Part shown: positions 49,780 through 58,021 of the stretch, piece by piece
Layout: each line of letters begins with the position of its first letter
How positions within the stretch are numbered: position 1 is the first letter of the stretch
Source of the DNA: Fibrella musci
GTDB taxonomy: Bacteria; Bacteroidota; Bacteroidia; Cytophagales; Spirosomataceae
Direction: 5' to 3'
Assembly (NCBI RefSeq): GCF_041321105.1
Contig: NZ_JBGGWD010000005.1
Coordinates: 248,001 to 312,000, forward strand
DNA: 64,000 nucleotides
The notes under the pieces: generated by a model
What the model saw: the letters and a program-made list of their open reading frames with translations, nothing else
Databases searched by the model: none
Told to the model about the DNA's origin: nothing
Position numbers and translations under genes: made by a program

Positions 49780-51563
49780 ACGTTTTAACACCATCCATTT
49801 TCGACAAATTTCCCAGCATTGCCGTAGACGGGGAGACCTGCACTACGGGTTGGGAGCCCATCGTTTCAGTCCTGCGAGACAGCATTCGGCCTGCCGGTCA
49901 AGCCAAAACCATCGTGGCCGTAGACACGTACCTGGGCGTGTATACCGATGAGATGATCGCTGGCCTGCGCGCCCTGTCAGAGCAGCTGACGATCGTGGAA
50001 ACGAGCCAGGCCCTGCGTAGCCAGTCCGAAATCGATGCTCTCGTCGACGACTTCGTGACCGACGATCCGGTGTTTGGGTACGTTTGCCCGTTTGAACTAC
50101 CGACCTTTTTCGACGAGACGAAACTGGCGGCGTGCCGGCAAACGATTCAGGCCGTTACGGAAGGCGTGGTGCTGGTCGTTGGCGTGGGGGCCGCCCTGTT
50201 CGTCGACCAACCCGATCTGTTGCTGTACGCCGATATGCCCCGGTGGGAGATTCAGCTTCGATTCAGGAAGAACCGGGTGGGAAATCTGGGGGCTCAGAAT
50301 GCCGACGCGGCGTTTGCCTACCTGTACAAACGGGCGTTCTACGTGGACTGGAAGGTGCTGGATCGCCACAAAAAGCAGTACATGGAGCGCTGGGATTATC
50401 TGGTCGACACCACCCTCGAAGGAACGCCTAAACTGATCAGCGGATCGGCCCTGCGCAAAGCCATGGCGCTTACCGTTCATCGCCCCTTCCGGGTGGTGCC
50501 GTTCTTCGATCCGGGCCCCTGGGGCGGTCAGTGGCTGAAAGAAGTCTGCGATCTGGATCGGTCGGCGGTTAACTACGCCTGGGGGTTCGATTGCGTACCC
50601 GAAGAAAATAGCCTGCTGTACAATTTTGACGGCGAGACGGTTGAAATTCCGTCTATCGACGTGGTCTTCAGTCACCCGGTCGAGCTGCTGGGCGAGGATG
50701 TATTTGCGGCGTTTGGTGCCGAGTTCCCTATCCGGTTCGACTTTCTGGACACCATTGAGGGGGGCAATCTCAGCCTACAGGTCCACCCACTTCACGAGTA
50801 CATGCGCGAGAAGTTCGGCATGGGCTATACCCAGAATGAGAGTTATTATTTTCTGGAAGCCAAAGAGGATGCCTGTGTATATCTGGGGTTGAAGGAAGCG
50901 ATCAACCCCGCCGAAATGATCGGTGATCTGGAAAAAGCGCAGCGCGGCGGCGTCGATTTCGACGCCGAGAAGTACGTCGAAAAGTGGCCAATAAAAAAGC
51001 ACGACCACGCCCTGATTCCCGCCGGTACGGTTCACTGTTCGGGGGCGAACAGCGTGGTGCTCGAAATCAGCGCGACGCCCTTCAACTTCACCTTCAAGCT
51101 CTGGGACTGGGGCCGAACGGGATTAGACGGCAAGCCCCGCCCCATTTCGCTGGAACACGGCAAAAACAACATTCAGTGGGACCGCACAACCGGGTGGACG
51201 AAGACTAACCTGCTCAACCAAATCGAGGAGATTGGTCGCGGTGATGGCTGGCGGGAAGAGCGTACGGGGCTTGACGAAGACTCATTTATCGAAACCCGCC
51301 GGCACTGGTTTTCATCGACGGTCACGCACCATACGCAGGGCGTCGTGAACGTGATCAACCTGATCGAAGGCGAGGAAGCCGTCGTCGAAAGTCCATCAGG
51401 TACGTTCGCTCCTTTCGTGGTTCACTATGCCGAGACATTCATTGTACCGGCCGCGGTAGGCTCCTACACCATCAGGCCGTTTGGCTTGAGCGAAGGCCAG
51501 GAAATAGGTACGTTGAAAGCTTACATACAAACAGAAAAGCTACACGGTCAGACGCTAAAGTAG
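49776..51563 (+). CDS. Class I mannose-6-phosphate isomerase with extra N-terminal domain
   Basis: The 595-residue protein is about 200 residues longer than a standard class I isomerase. Residues about 245-595 form the isomerase: FDPGPWGGQWLKEV, the Zn motif LSLQVHPLHEYM near 334, EAKEDACVYLGLK, PAGTVHCSGANSVVLEIS near 418 and a C-terminal cupin-like part. Residues 1-235 are a separate domain with VAVDTYLGVYTDEMIAGL and EGVVLVVGVGAALF, reminiscent of nucleoside-kinase-like folds but without a recognisable P-loop. The enzyme should convert mannose-6-phosphate to fructose-6-phosphate; the role of the N-terminal domain is unknown. It is the last gene of the locus, overlapping the kinase gene by 4 nt. 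Confidence 0.88.
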   Translation: MNVLTPSIFDKFPSIAVDGETCTTGWEPIVSVLRDSIRPAGQAKTIVAVDTYLGVYTDEMIAGLRALSEQLTIVETSQALRSQSEIDALVDDFVTDDPVFGYVCPFELPTFFDETKLAACRQTIQAVTEGVVLVVGVGAALFVDQPDLLLYADMPRWEIQLRFRKNRVGNLGAQNADAAFAYLYKRAFYVDWKVLDRHKKQYMERWDYLVDTTLEGTPKLISGSALRKAMALTVHRPFRVVPFFDPGPWGGQWLKEVCDLDRSAVNYAWGFDCVPEENSLLYNFDGETVEIPSIDVVFSHPVELLGEDVFAAFGAEFPIRFDFLDTIEGGNLSLQVHPLHEYMREKFGMGYTQNESYYFLEAKEDACVYLGLKEAINPAEMIGDLEKAQRGGVDFDAEKYVEKWPIKKHDHALIPAGTVHCSGANSVVLEISATPFNFTFKLWDWGRTGLDGKPRPISLEHGKNNIQWDRTTGWTKTNLLNQIEEIGRGDGWREERTGLDEDSFIETRRHWFSSTVTHHTQGVVNVINLIEGEEAVVESPSGTFAPFVVHYAETFIVPAAVGSYTIRPFGLSEGQEIGTLKAYIQTEKLHGQTLK

Positions 51564-51576
51564 GCGCCGACGGAAC

Positions 51577-51661
51577 GTGATCCGCAGCGATATACCGCCA
51601 AAACGCCATGCACAGGCAGCGAAGGAAGTTTTGATGGGTATGCCGCTACGGATCACTTTTT
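51577..51661 (+). terminator. Terminator after the mannan locus
   Basis: gtgatccgcagcgatatacc (51577-51596) pairs, with a few mismatches, with 51637-51656 and is followed by five T (51657-51661). It lies 14 nt past the isomerase stop, consistent with the end of a long operon. Confidence 0.65.
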
Positions 51662-51791
51662 AGGCCACGTTCATGCAGTTTATTTTAGGTACTACTGCGC
51701 AAACGGCGTGGCGCTCATAGCCTCAGCAAATCTTTTTATGGGGTTTGCAACGGCGCGCTGGGGCGTGGCGTAATCTAAGGCAAAACGTCCG

Positions 51792-52601
51792 ATGAAAACC
51801 ATGAAAACGATTAGCCTTGCCAGTTTGATTGCCCTTGTGGGCCTGTTTGTGTGGGGATGCAACCCGTCGCAGAACGTTACGCCTGATGACTCGCTATCAG
51901 CCGCCCGTGCGGGTGCCGACACAACCGGCTTCTTCTGTAAAAGCAAGCTGACCAAGATTGCCACGACCGACTTACCCGCCGCCGTAACGAGCTATATCAC
52001 GGCTACGTATGCTGGTGCCACTGTCGACTACGCGGCCAAAGACGATACCGGAAACTTCCTGGTGGGTATTACGCAGAACGGGACGCGGAAGAGCCTGCTG
52101 TTCAACGCCGATGGTTCGTTCAACAAAGAGTTTGCACACCGGGGTGGTGGGCCGGGTGGTCCCAAAGGGCCGGGTCATGGTCGTGACAGCATCACGCAGG
52201 TCGCCATTACCGATCTGCCTGCGGCCATAACGAGCTACATCACGGCCAATTATGCCGGTGCTACGATCAACGTAGCCGCCAAAGACGCCAACCGTGGGTA
52301 CGTGGTGATGATCACGCAGAACGACGTGAAGAAAGCGCTGCTGTTCAACCTGGATGGCTCGTTCAACCAGGAGGTTGTCCGCAAGATCAAGATGGATTAC
52401 AGCATCGTCGCTGCCAGCACACTGCCCGCCAACGTGACGAGCTACATCACGACCAACTACGCCGGATCGAGCGTGAAACTGGCCGCCAAAAGCACGTCGG
52501 GCGCGTACAAAGTGTTTATCCAGACGAGCGCCGGTAAGCTGATCGAGCTGTCGTTTGCCGCCGATGGCACGTTTGTACAGGCCCGCCCCGGTCGGCGGTA
52601 G
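51792..52601 (+). CDS. Lipoprotein with three PepSY-like repeats
   Basis: The 269-residue lipoprotein (leader ending VGLFVWGC, Cys 23) has three homologous units of about 60-70 residues: IATTDLPAAVTSYITATYAG, VAITDLPAAITSYITANYAG and AASTLPANVTSYITTNYAG, each followed by a beta hairpin with LLFNADGSF-type ends. This is the PepSY-like (DUF2874) fold common in Bacteroidota exported proteins, where it may bind partners or inhibit proteases; the function is unknown. A Gly/Pro/His-rich linker (GGGPGGPKGPGHGRD) separates units 1 and 2. Confidence 0.85.
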   Translation: MKTMKTISLASLIALVGLFVWGCNPSQNVTPDDSLSAARAGADTTGFFCKSKLTKIATTDLPAAVTSYITATYAGATVDYAAKDDTGNFLVGITQNGTRKSLLFNADGSFNKEFAHRGGGPGGPKGPGHGRDSITQVAITDLPAAITSYITANYAGATINVAAKDANRGYVVMITQNDVKKALLFNLDGSFNQEVVRKIKMDYSIVAASTLPANVTSYITTNYAGSSVKLAAKSTSGAYKVFIQTSAGKLIELSFAADGTFVQARPGRR

Positions 52602-52620
52602 TCTTTCCTGGCAATAAAAC

Positions 52621-52664
52621 GCAACGCGCCAGCGATCAGCCGATCGCTGGCGCGTTGCATTTAT
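52621..52664 (+). terminator. 17-bp perfect hairpin, probable terminator
   Basis: Arms 52621-52637 and 52642-52658 are exact reverse complements with a 4-nt loop, followed by atttat. It lies 19 nt past the PepSY-like gene stop. Confidence 0.75.
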
Positions 52665-52733
52665 ACGATCTTTCAGGTTAGACATAATGGGTCGATTCGT
52701 AGTTATCTTGCTGTTAGCCTTTCGCTCGATCCC

Positions 52734-53621
52734 ATGAACCGCGTCGCCCCCGTAACTATACAAAAATTTAAGGCCACCACCCTGGGTGAGCCCCAGCCCG
52801 ATTTGCTGGCCGTAGAAGAGCCGATGGAGATTCGGCTGGGCTACGGCGAGGTCACCGACCGGCAGCAGCGCCCCCTCTCGGTCACGATGCGCACGCCGGG
52901 GCACGATTTTGAACTGGCGCTGGGTTTTCTGTTTACCGAAGGCGTTATCCGGTCGCGCGGGCAGGTCCACAGCGTGCGCCACTGCACTGATCTTGGGCGG
53001 CAGGAAGCCCTCGGTAACATTGTTCGGGTGGAGCTTCAGCCCGATGTGTCGGTGGAGCTGGGTACGTTGGAGCGGAATTTTTACACCACCTCCAGTTGCG
53101 GCGTTTGCGGCAAAGCCTCCATCGACGCCGTGCGCAACACGGGCTGCCCCCTCCTGCCCGCCGCGCAGCCGTTTATCGACCCCGATTTAATCCACCAATT
53201 GCCCGATCAACTGCGGGCCGCGCAGGCCGTTTTCGACCATACGGGCGGTCTCCACGCCGCCGCCCTGTTCGACCGCTCAGGTACGTTACTCCTGTTACGC
53301 GAAGACGTCGGTCGGCACAACGCGCTCGATAAAGTGATTGGTGCCGCGCTGCAACAGGGCCTGCTCCCGCTACACGATTCGCTCCTGCTGCTCAGCGGGC
53401 GCATCAGTTTCGAACTGGTACAGAAGGCCCTGATGGCCGGCATCCCGCTGGTGGCGGCGGTGGGCGCGCCGTCGAGTCTGGCGGTGCAGATGGCCAACGA
53501 CGTGGGCATGACCTTACTGGGCTTCGTGCGAAATGGGTCGTTCAACATTTACACCCACCCCGGTCGGGTGGCCCAGCCTGAAACGGCCGTATCATCACTC
53601 AGTTACTCAACGTCGGCCTAG
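52734..53621 (+). CDS. fdhD: Formate dehydrogenase accessory sulfurtransferase FdhD
   Basis: The 295-residue protein transfers sulfur to the molybdenum cofactor of formate-dehydrogenase-type enzymes. The essential CxxC is in TSSCGVCGKAS near residue 121. Other family segments are TPGHDFELALGFLFTEGVI, TGGLHAAALFD, REDVGRHNALDKVIG and SGRISFELVQKALMAGIP. It lies 17 nt before a molybdopterin oxidoreductase gene, its probable client. Confidence 0.95.
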   Translation: MNRVAPVTIQKFKATTLGEPQPDLLAVEEPMEIRLGYGEVTDRQQRPLSVTMRTPGHDFELALGFLFTEGVIRSRGQVHSVRHCTDLGRQEALGNIVRVELQPDVSVELGTLERNFYTTSSCGVCGKASIDAVRNTGCPLLPAAQPFIDPDLIHQLPDQLRAAQAVFDHTGGLHAAALFDRSGTLLLLREDVGRHNALDKVIGAALQQGLLPLHDSLLLLSGRISFELVQKALMAGIPLVAAVGAPSSLAVQMANDVGMTLLGFVRNGSFNIYTHPGRVAQPETAVSSLSYSTSA

Positions 53622-53638
53622 TGCCGAACCCCTTTCCT

Positions 53639-56167
53639 ATGAATGACGCATCCAACAGCCCGAACACATCCGGCAACGTACCTGGCCAAACGCCCGATCA
53701 GCAGCAAAACGAGGCGCCTCCCCAGGCAGGTCAGCCCTCACCCGACAATAATTACGATCCGCACGGCCGAACCAACGCGGACAAACGTGTTCTCTCCCCT
53801 CCCGCTACCACGATGTCACAAGCCAACGACCCCATTTTAGCCCAGCCCCCCCTCACTTTCACCGGCCTGAAACTCGGCGAGCCCTACCAGGTAGCGGCTG
53901 GCCTGACGGCCGTGCTCAAATCAGCGCAGTATAGCTGGGGCTGGGACGGTGTTGGCCGGGGCACTAAGGCCCTGCTGAACCTGAACCAGAAAGACGGCTT
54001 CGACTGCTCGTCGTGCGCCTGGCCCGACCCCGATGGGCATCGGTCGGTGGCCGAGTTCTGCGAAAACGGCGCCAAAGCCACGGCTTCCGACGCCGATACC
54101 CGCCGCGCCGACCCCGACTTTTTCGCCAAACACAGCCTCGTCGACCTGTCGCACATGACCGATCGCGACCTGAACAATTCGGGGCGGCTTACGCACCCGC
54201 TGGTGCGGCGGCCCGGCGATACGCATTATCGCCAGATCGAGTGGACCGAGGCGTTTCATCTGATCGCGAGTGAGTTGAACGCACTGCCATCGCCCGACGA
54301 AGCCGTGTTCTACACCTCGGGAAAAGTGCCCAACGAACCGGCCTACCTGTTCCAGCTCTTCGTGCGGCAGTTTGGTACCAACAACCTGCCCGACTGCTCC
54401 AACATGTGCCACGAAAGTTCGGGGTCGGCCCTTAGCCCGACGCTGGGGCTAGGCAAAGGGTCAGTGACGCTCGACGACGTTCACGAGGCCGAAGTGATCC
54501 TGATCATGGGCCAGAACCCCGGCACCAACCACCCCCGGATGCTGACGGCCCTGCAAATTGCCAAGAAGAAAGGCGCTAAAATCATCGCGTTGAACCCTCT
54601 GCACGAGACCGGGCTTAGCCACTTCAAGAATCCACAGGATTTTATGAACCCGATCAAGGCTGTGGGTACGTTGCTGGGGCGGGGTACGCCCATCGCCGAT
54701 CTGTATTTACAGGTACGTATCAACGGCGATCTGGCGGCACTGCGGGGCATTATGAAGCACCTGCTCGACGCCGATGCTGCCGCGCCCGGTACGGTAATCG
54801 ACCACGCTTTTGTGGAGGAATACACGGCTCATTACGACGACTTTGTCGCCACGATTCAGCAAACAAGCTGGGCCGACATCGAGGCAATCAGCGGGCTCAC
54901 CAAAGCGCAGTTGAAAGAAGCCGCCGACCTGATCGGGCCGAAGAAGAAATACGTCACCTGCTGGGCGATGGGCATCACCCAACACAAAAACGGGGTGATG
55001 TGCATTCAGGAAATTGTGAACCTACACCTGATGAAAGGGTCGATCGGGATTCCCGGTGCCGGTACGTGTCCGGTGCGGGGCCACTCCAACGTGCAGGGCG
55101 ACCGCACGATGGGTATCTGGGAGCGGCCCGAGGCGACATTTCTCGACAGCCTGAAAAAGGAGTTCAACTTTGAGCCGCCCCGTGAACACGGCCTTGACAC
55201 CGTCGACTCGATCAAGGCGATGCACGAAGGCAAAACGAAGGTTTTCTTTAGCCTCGGCGGCAACCTGCTGGCGGCGGGCCCCGACACGGAGTTTGTGGCC
55301 GAAGCCATGCGCAAACAAAGCCTGACGGTGTTTGTGAGCACCAAGCTGAACCGGGGCCACCTCACCACGGGGCGCACCTCGCTCATTCTGCCCTGCCTGA
55401 CGCACGTCGACATCGACCGGCAGACGTCGGGGCAGCAGTTTACGTCCTGCGAAAACTCGATGGGCGTTGTCAGTCAGAACAAGGGTGTGCTGGAACCGCT
55501 AGAGGGGGAAATGCTCAGCGAAGTGGCTATCATTTCGGGCGTTGCCATTGCTACACTGGGTAGTCGCAGCACCGCCGACTGGGTGGGGTTCACCGAAAAC
55601 TACGATACCATCCGCGACAGCGTGGCCCGCGTGATTCCCGGCTTCGAGGATTTTAACAAAAAGATTCGGCAGCCGGGTGGGTTTTACCTGCCCAACGGCC
55701 CCCGCGAGCGCAAGTTCACGACCGAAAACGGCAAGGCTAATTTTACGGTCACCCACCTGGAACCGCACCGGCTGGAACCCGGTCAACTGGTGCTGATGAG
55801 CATCCGCAGCCATGATCAGTTCAACACGACGATCTACGACTACAACGACCGCTACCGGGGTGTATACAACGAACGTCGGGTGATTTTCCTGAACCCGGAC
55901 GACATGAAAGCGCAAGGCATTGCCGAGCAGGAACTCGTCGACCTCACGAGTCATTTTGAGGGGCAGCAACGGCACCTGGCCAAGTTTGTGGCGATTCCCT
56001 ACGCGATTCCGAAGGGCAATGCGGCGGCCTATTACCCCGAGGTGAACCCGCTGGTGCCGGTGGGCAGCGTGGCCGATGTGAGCAACACACCCACGTCGAA
56101 GTTTGTGGTGATTACCCTGACGCCGACCCGCGAAATGTACCCTTCAGCGAACTTCACATCCGCTTAA
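53639..56167 (+). CDS. FdhF/YdeP-family molybdopterin oxidoreductase
   Basis: The 842-residue protein (ATG at 53639; GTG at 53621 is also possible) starts with about 60 Gln/Pro/Asn-rich residues, so MSQANDPIL at 53812 is another candidate start. Family segments are GFDCSSCAWPDPDG, VFYTSGKVPNEPAYLFQ, LPDCSNMCHESSGSAL, ILIMGQNPGTNHPRML, GAGTCPVRGHSNVQGDRTMG and the C-terminal SIRSHDQFNTTIYDYNDRYRG. YdeP-like proteins resemble formate dehydrogenase H but their substrate is often unknown. There is no obvious electron-transfer partner beside it. Pairing with fdhD supports a sulfurated bis-MGD cofactor. Confidence 0.92.
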   Translation: MNDASNSPNTSGNVPGQTPDQQQNEAPPQAGQPSPDNNYDPHGRTNADKRVLSPPATTMSQANDPILAQPPLTFTGLKLGEPYQVAAGLTAVLKSAQYSWGWDGVGRGTKALLNLNQKDGFDCSSCAWPDPDGHRSVAEFCENGAKATASDADTRRADPDFFAKHSLVDLSHMTDRDLNNSGRLTHPLVRRPGDTHYRQIEWTEAFHLIASELNALPSPDEAVFYTSGKVPNEPAYLFQLFVRQFGTNNLPDCSNMCHESSGSALSPTLGLGKGSVTLDDVHEAEVILIMGQNPGTNHPRMLTALQIAKKKGAKIIALNPLHETGLSHFKNPQDFMNPIKAVGTLLGRGTPIADLYLQVRINGDLAALRGIMKHLLDADAAAPGTVIDHAFVEEYTAHYDDFVATIQQTSWADIEAISGLTKAQLKEAADLIGPKKKYVTCWAMGITQHKNGVMCIQEIVNLHLMKGSIGIPGAGTCPVRGHSNVQGDRTMGIWERPEATFLDSLKKEFNFEPPREHGLDTVDSIKAMHEGKTKVFFSLGGNLLAAGPDTEFVAEAMRKQSLTVFVSTKLNRGHLTTGRTSLILPCLTHVDIDRQTSGQQFTSCENSMGVVSQNKGVLEPLEGEMLSEVAIISGVAIATLGSRSTADWVGFTENYDTIRDSVARVIPGFEDFNKKIRQPGGFYLPNGPRERKFTTENGKANFTVTHLEPHRLEPGQLVLMSIRSHDQFNTTIYDYNDRYRGVYNERRVIFLNPDDMKAQGIAEQELVDLTSHFEGQQRHLAKFVAIPYAIPKGNAAAYYPEVNPLVPVGSVADVSNTPTSKFVVITLTPTREMYPSANFTSA

Positions 56168-56201
56168 CCGACATTGGTGTGCAACTCGCGGGGCTGTCTG
56201 T

Positions 56202-56209
56202 TATCTTTG
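56202..56209 (+). promoter_or_regulatory. Candidate -7 promoter element (TATCTTTG)
   Basis: An exact TAnnTTTG match lies 29 nt before the ATG at 56239. A start at 56215 would be nearly leaderless from this promoter, which is why I prefer 56239. No TTG lies at the standard -33 spacing. Confidence 0.4.
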
Positions 56210-56238
56210 ACAAAATGCCCCGCGAGACCCCTCTACTG

Positions 56239-56874
56239 ATGAATCCAGTTGATACTTCATTGCCGATCAGCGACGTAACGCCCACGCCGCTGCCCGACGA
56301 CACCGCCGGAAAAAAGGAGAAAAAGGACAAGGAGAAGAAAAAGAAGAAGAAAGCCAGTCGGGGTATCGAAACCATGTACCGCACGACCCTGGCCAATCAC
56401 CTGCGGCTGAGCGAAATGGCCGACCAGAAAGCCAACCTGATGATCTCGATCAATACCATTCTGGTGTCGATCATCATGTCGTCGTTTTTCAAGCCGGTGG
56501 GCGGTATGGAGCATCTGCTCATTCCCGAGATCATGCTGCTTGTAGTGAGCCTCGTCACGGTCGTTATTTCGCTGTTTGCGACCAAGCCCAACTACGCCCC
56601 CCCGGCCACCCGCAACGTAGGCGATCGCCCGCTCGACCTGCTTTTCTTCGGCGATTACACACAGCTGACTGCCCAGGAATACCGCGAGGCTGTCCGCGAC
56701 CTCACCAGCGACGAAAAACGCCTGTATGAAAGCCTGAGCAATAACATCTACGCGCAGGGCAAGGTGCTGCACAAAAAATACCGGCTGCTCACGGTTGCCT
56801 ATACCTTCTTTATGATTGGCTTCTCCATCGTGGTCATCAGCAGCGTCGTCGCCTTGATTATGGGGAATAAGTAG
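56239..56874 (+). CDS. DUF5706 (PycTM-like) membrane protein
   Basis: The preferred start at 56239 gives 211 residues; the frame extends to a GTG at 56179. A Lys/Glu-rich linker (residues about 22-40) is followed by the DUF5706 pattern: YRTTLANHLRLSEMADQKAN, a first hydrophobic segment ISINTILVSIIMSS, a second helix MLLVVSLVTVVISLFA, then LLFFGDYTQLTAQEYREAV and a final helix. DUF5706 is the effector domain of Pycsar anti-phage systems, where it damages the membrane on sensing a cyclic pyrimidine nucleotide. No pyrimidine cyclase is encoded nearby, so a defence role is only a possibility. Confidence 0.8.
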   Translation: MNPVDTSLPISDVTPTPLPDDTAGKKEKKDKEKKKKKKASRGIETMYRTTLANHLRLSEMADQKANLMISINTILVSIIMSSFFKPVGGMEHLLIPEIMLLVVSLVTVVISLFATKPNYAPPATRNVGDRPLDLLFFGDYTQLTAQEYREAVRDLTSDEKRLYESLSNNIYAQGKVLHKKYRLLTVAYTFFMIGFSIVVISSVVALIMGNK

Positions 56875-56887
56875 TGGTCATTCGTGA

Positions 56888-56944
56888 TCATTTGCTTCGC
56901 GTCATTCGTTGTAAAAAACAATTAATGACGGCGCCGCCTAATGA
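56888..56944. repeat. 8-bp-periodic imperfect inverted repeat
   Basis: 56888-56912 pairs imperfectly with 56918-56944. The left side from 56878 reads in 8-bp words (tcattcgt, gatcattt, gcttcgcg, tcattcgt). It fills the gap between the convergent DUF5706 and CotH-like genes. Confidence 0.55.
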
Positions 56945-56951
56945 CTTTCTT

Positions 56952-57992
56952 CTACTTCAGCCCTTTGATCTGCACGCTGGCCGTTTCGTTGGGAGCAAAC
57001 GCCCGCTGCACGTATTTGGGGTTGGTAATGGTCTGGTAAAACTCGTCGAGGTACCGGAGGGTGTCGCGGATATAGTCGGGGGCGAGGTTCGGATTGTTCT
57101 GGTAGAGCGCGTAGAACTGCGGTTTCAGAGCAATAAACCGGTCGAGCACCCGATTCAGGGCGGGCAGCGTGAAGGCGGGCCCGCGATACACCCGATCACG
57201 CACCGATTCGATATTCAGTTGTTCGGCGGGGCGGGCGTAACGGGCATTGACGATCCCCGCGTGGTCGAAATCGTAAGGAGCTACCAGCGGCCGAGGTTTC
57301 GTCGAATCGATCAGCGTGCGGATATTATGCTGAAACGGCACCGACCAGTCGGTATTGCCGATCATGTACTCGAAGATTGACACCGTAGCCATCGCCATCG
57401 TATCGGCAAACTGCGCTTTCGTCCTGATTTTCGTAGTCCGGGCGTGGTTGCGTTTCGCCAGATCGTCGGCGTCTTCGAGCAAAATACCCCAGTGGGTTTC
57501 CGTATCCCGTTTCTGCGCCGAGTCGACATACGTCACCTGCGCCAGCCGCGCACGGAAGCTCAGGTCGGTCAGCAGGTTGTACATCCGGTACACTAGGTAT
57601 TCCCGCACCACGTATTCATCGAGCTGGCAGTGGGTCACCAGCTTCAGCTTGTTCTGCCCCGCGAAGAGGGTGTTTTTCGTGGCCTTCTTGGGTACGTTCA
57701 GGTAGAGCGGCGGGAACTTGCAATTGGCACCATCGCGCCGAAAATTACCCCGAACCGACAGCGTCACAGGCATGGTCTGTACATCGGCGGGGCCACTGTA
57801 GGTGAGTCGGGCGGGGTGTTTGGTCGCCAGGCTGTCGGCTTTGGGTTTCACCCGATCCCGGTTAATCGCTACCATGCGGGCCGTGAGCGTCAGCGACAGC
57901 GGCGCATCGTCGGTAAAGAGCGGCTTCGGTGCCTGTGCCAGCAGCGCAGCCGGCAGCAACACAACAAACAGAGAGGCGAGCAGGCGGATCAT
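56952..57992 (-). CDS. Exported CotH-kinase-like protein, copy A
   Basis: The 346-residue protein has a signal peptide (MIRLLASLFVVLLPAALLAQ). The body follows CotH/atypical kinase order: LSVRGNFRR (CotH-type RGNS segment), QNKLKLVTHC with a possible ATP-site Lys, EYVVREYLVYRMYN, LAQVTYVDSAQK with WGILLEDADDLA, then MIGNTDWSVPFQHNI and PYDFDHAG, which could be the catalytic and Mg-binding (DFG-like) parts. CotH proteins are secretory protein kinases. Kinase activity here is an inference from motif order. It is 29 nt downstream of a paralogue on the same strand. Confidence 0.72.
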   Translation of the reverse strand: MIRLLASLFVVLLPAALLAQAPKPLFTDDAPLSLTLTARMVAINRDRVKPKADSLATKHPARLTYSGPADVQTMPVTLSVRGNFRRDGANCKFPPLYLNVPKKATKNTLFAGQNKLKLVTHCQLDEYVVREYLVYRMYNLLTDLSFRARLAQVTYVDSAQKRDTETHWGILLEDADDLAKRNHARTTKIRTKAQFADTMAMATVSIFEYMIGNTDWSVPFQHNIRTLIDSTKPRPLVAPYDFDHAGIVNARYARPAEQLNIESVRDRVYRGPAFTLPALNRVLDRFIALKPQFYALYQNNPNLAPDYIRDTLRYLDEFYQTITNPKYVQRAFAPNETASVQIKGLK

Positions 57993-58021
57993 GGAACGGC
58001 GGGGAGGCGAAGGGAAAAACG

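Noticed and set aside
56239..56874. A complete Pycsar anti-phage system
   Set aside because: Only a DUF5706 effector-like protein is present. Neighbouring genes are an oxidoreductase and CotH-like proteins, with no cyclase.
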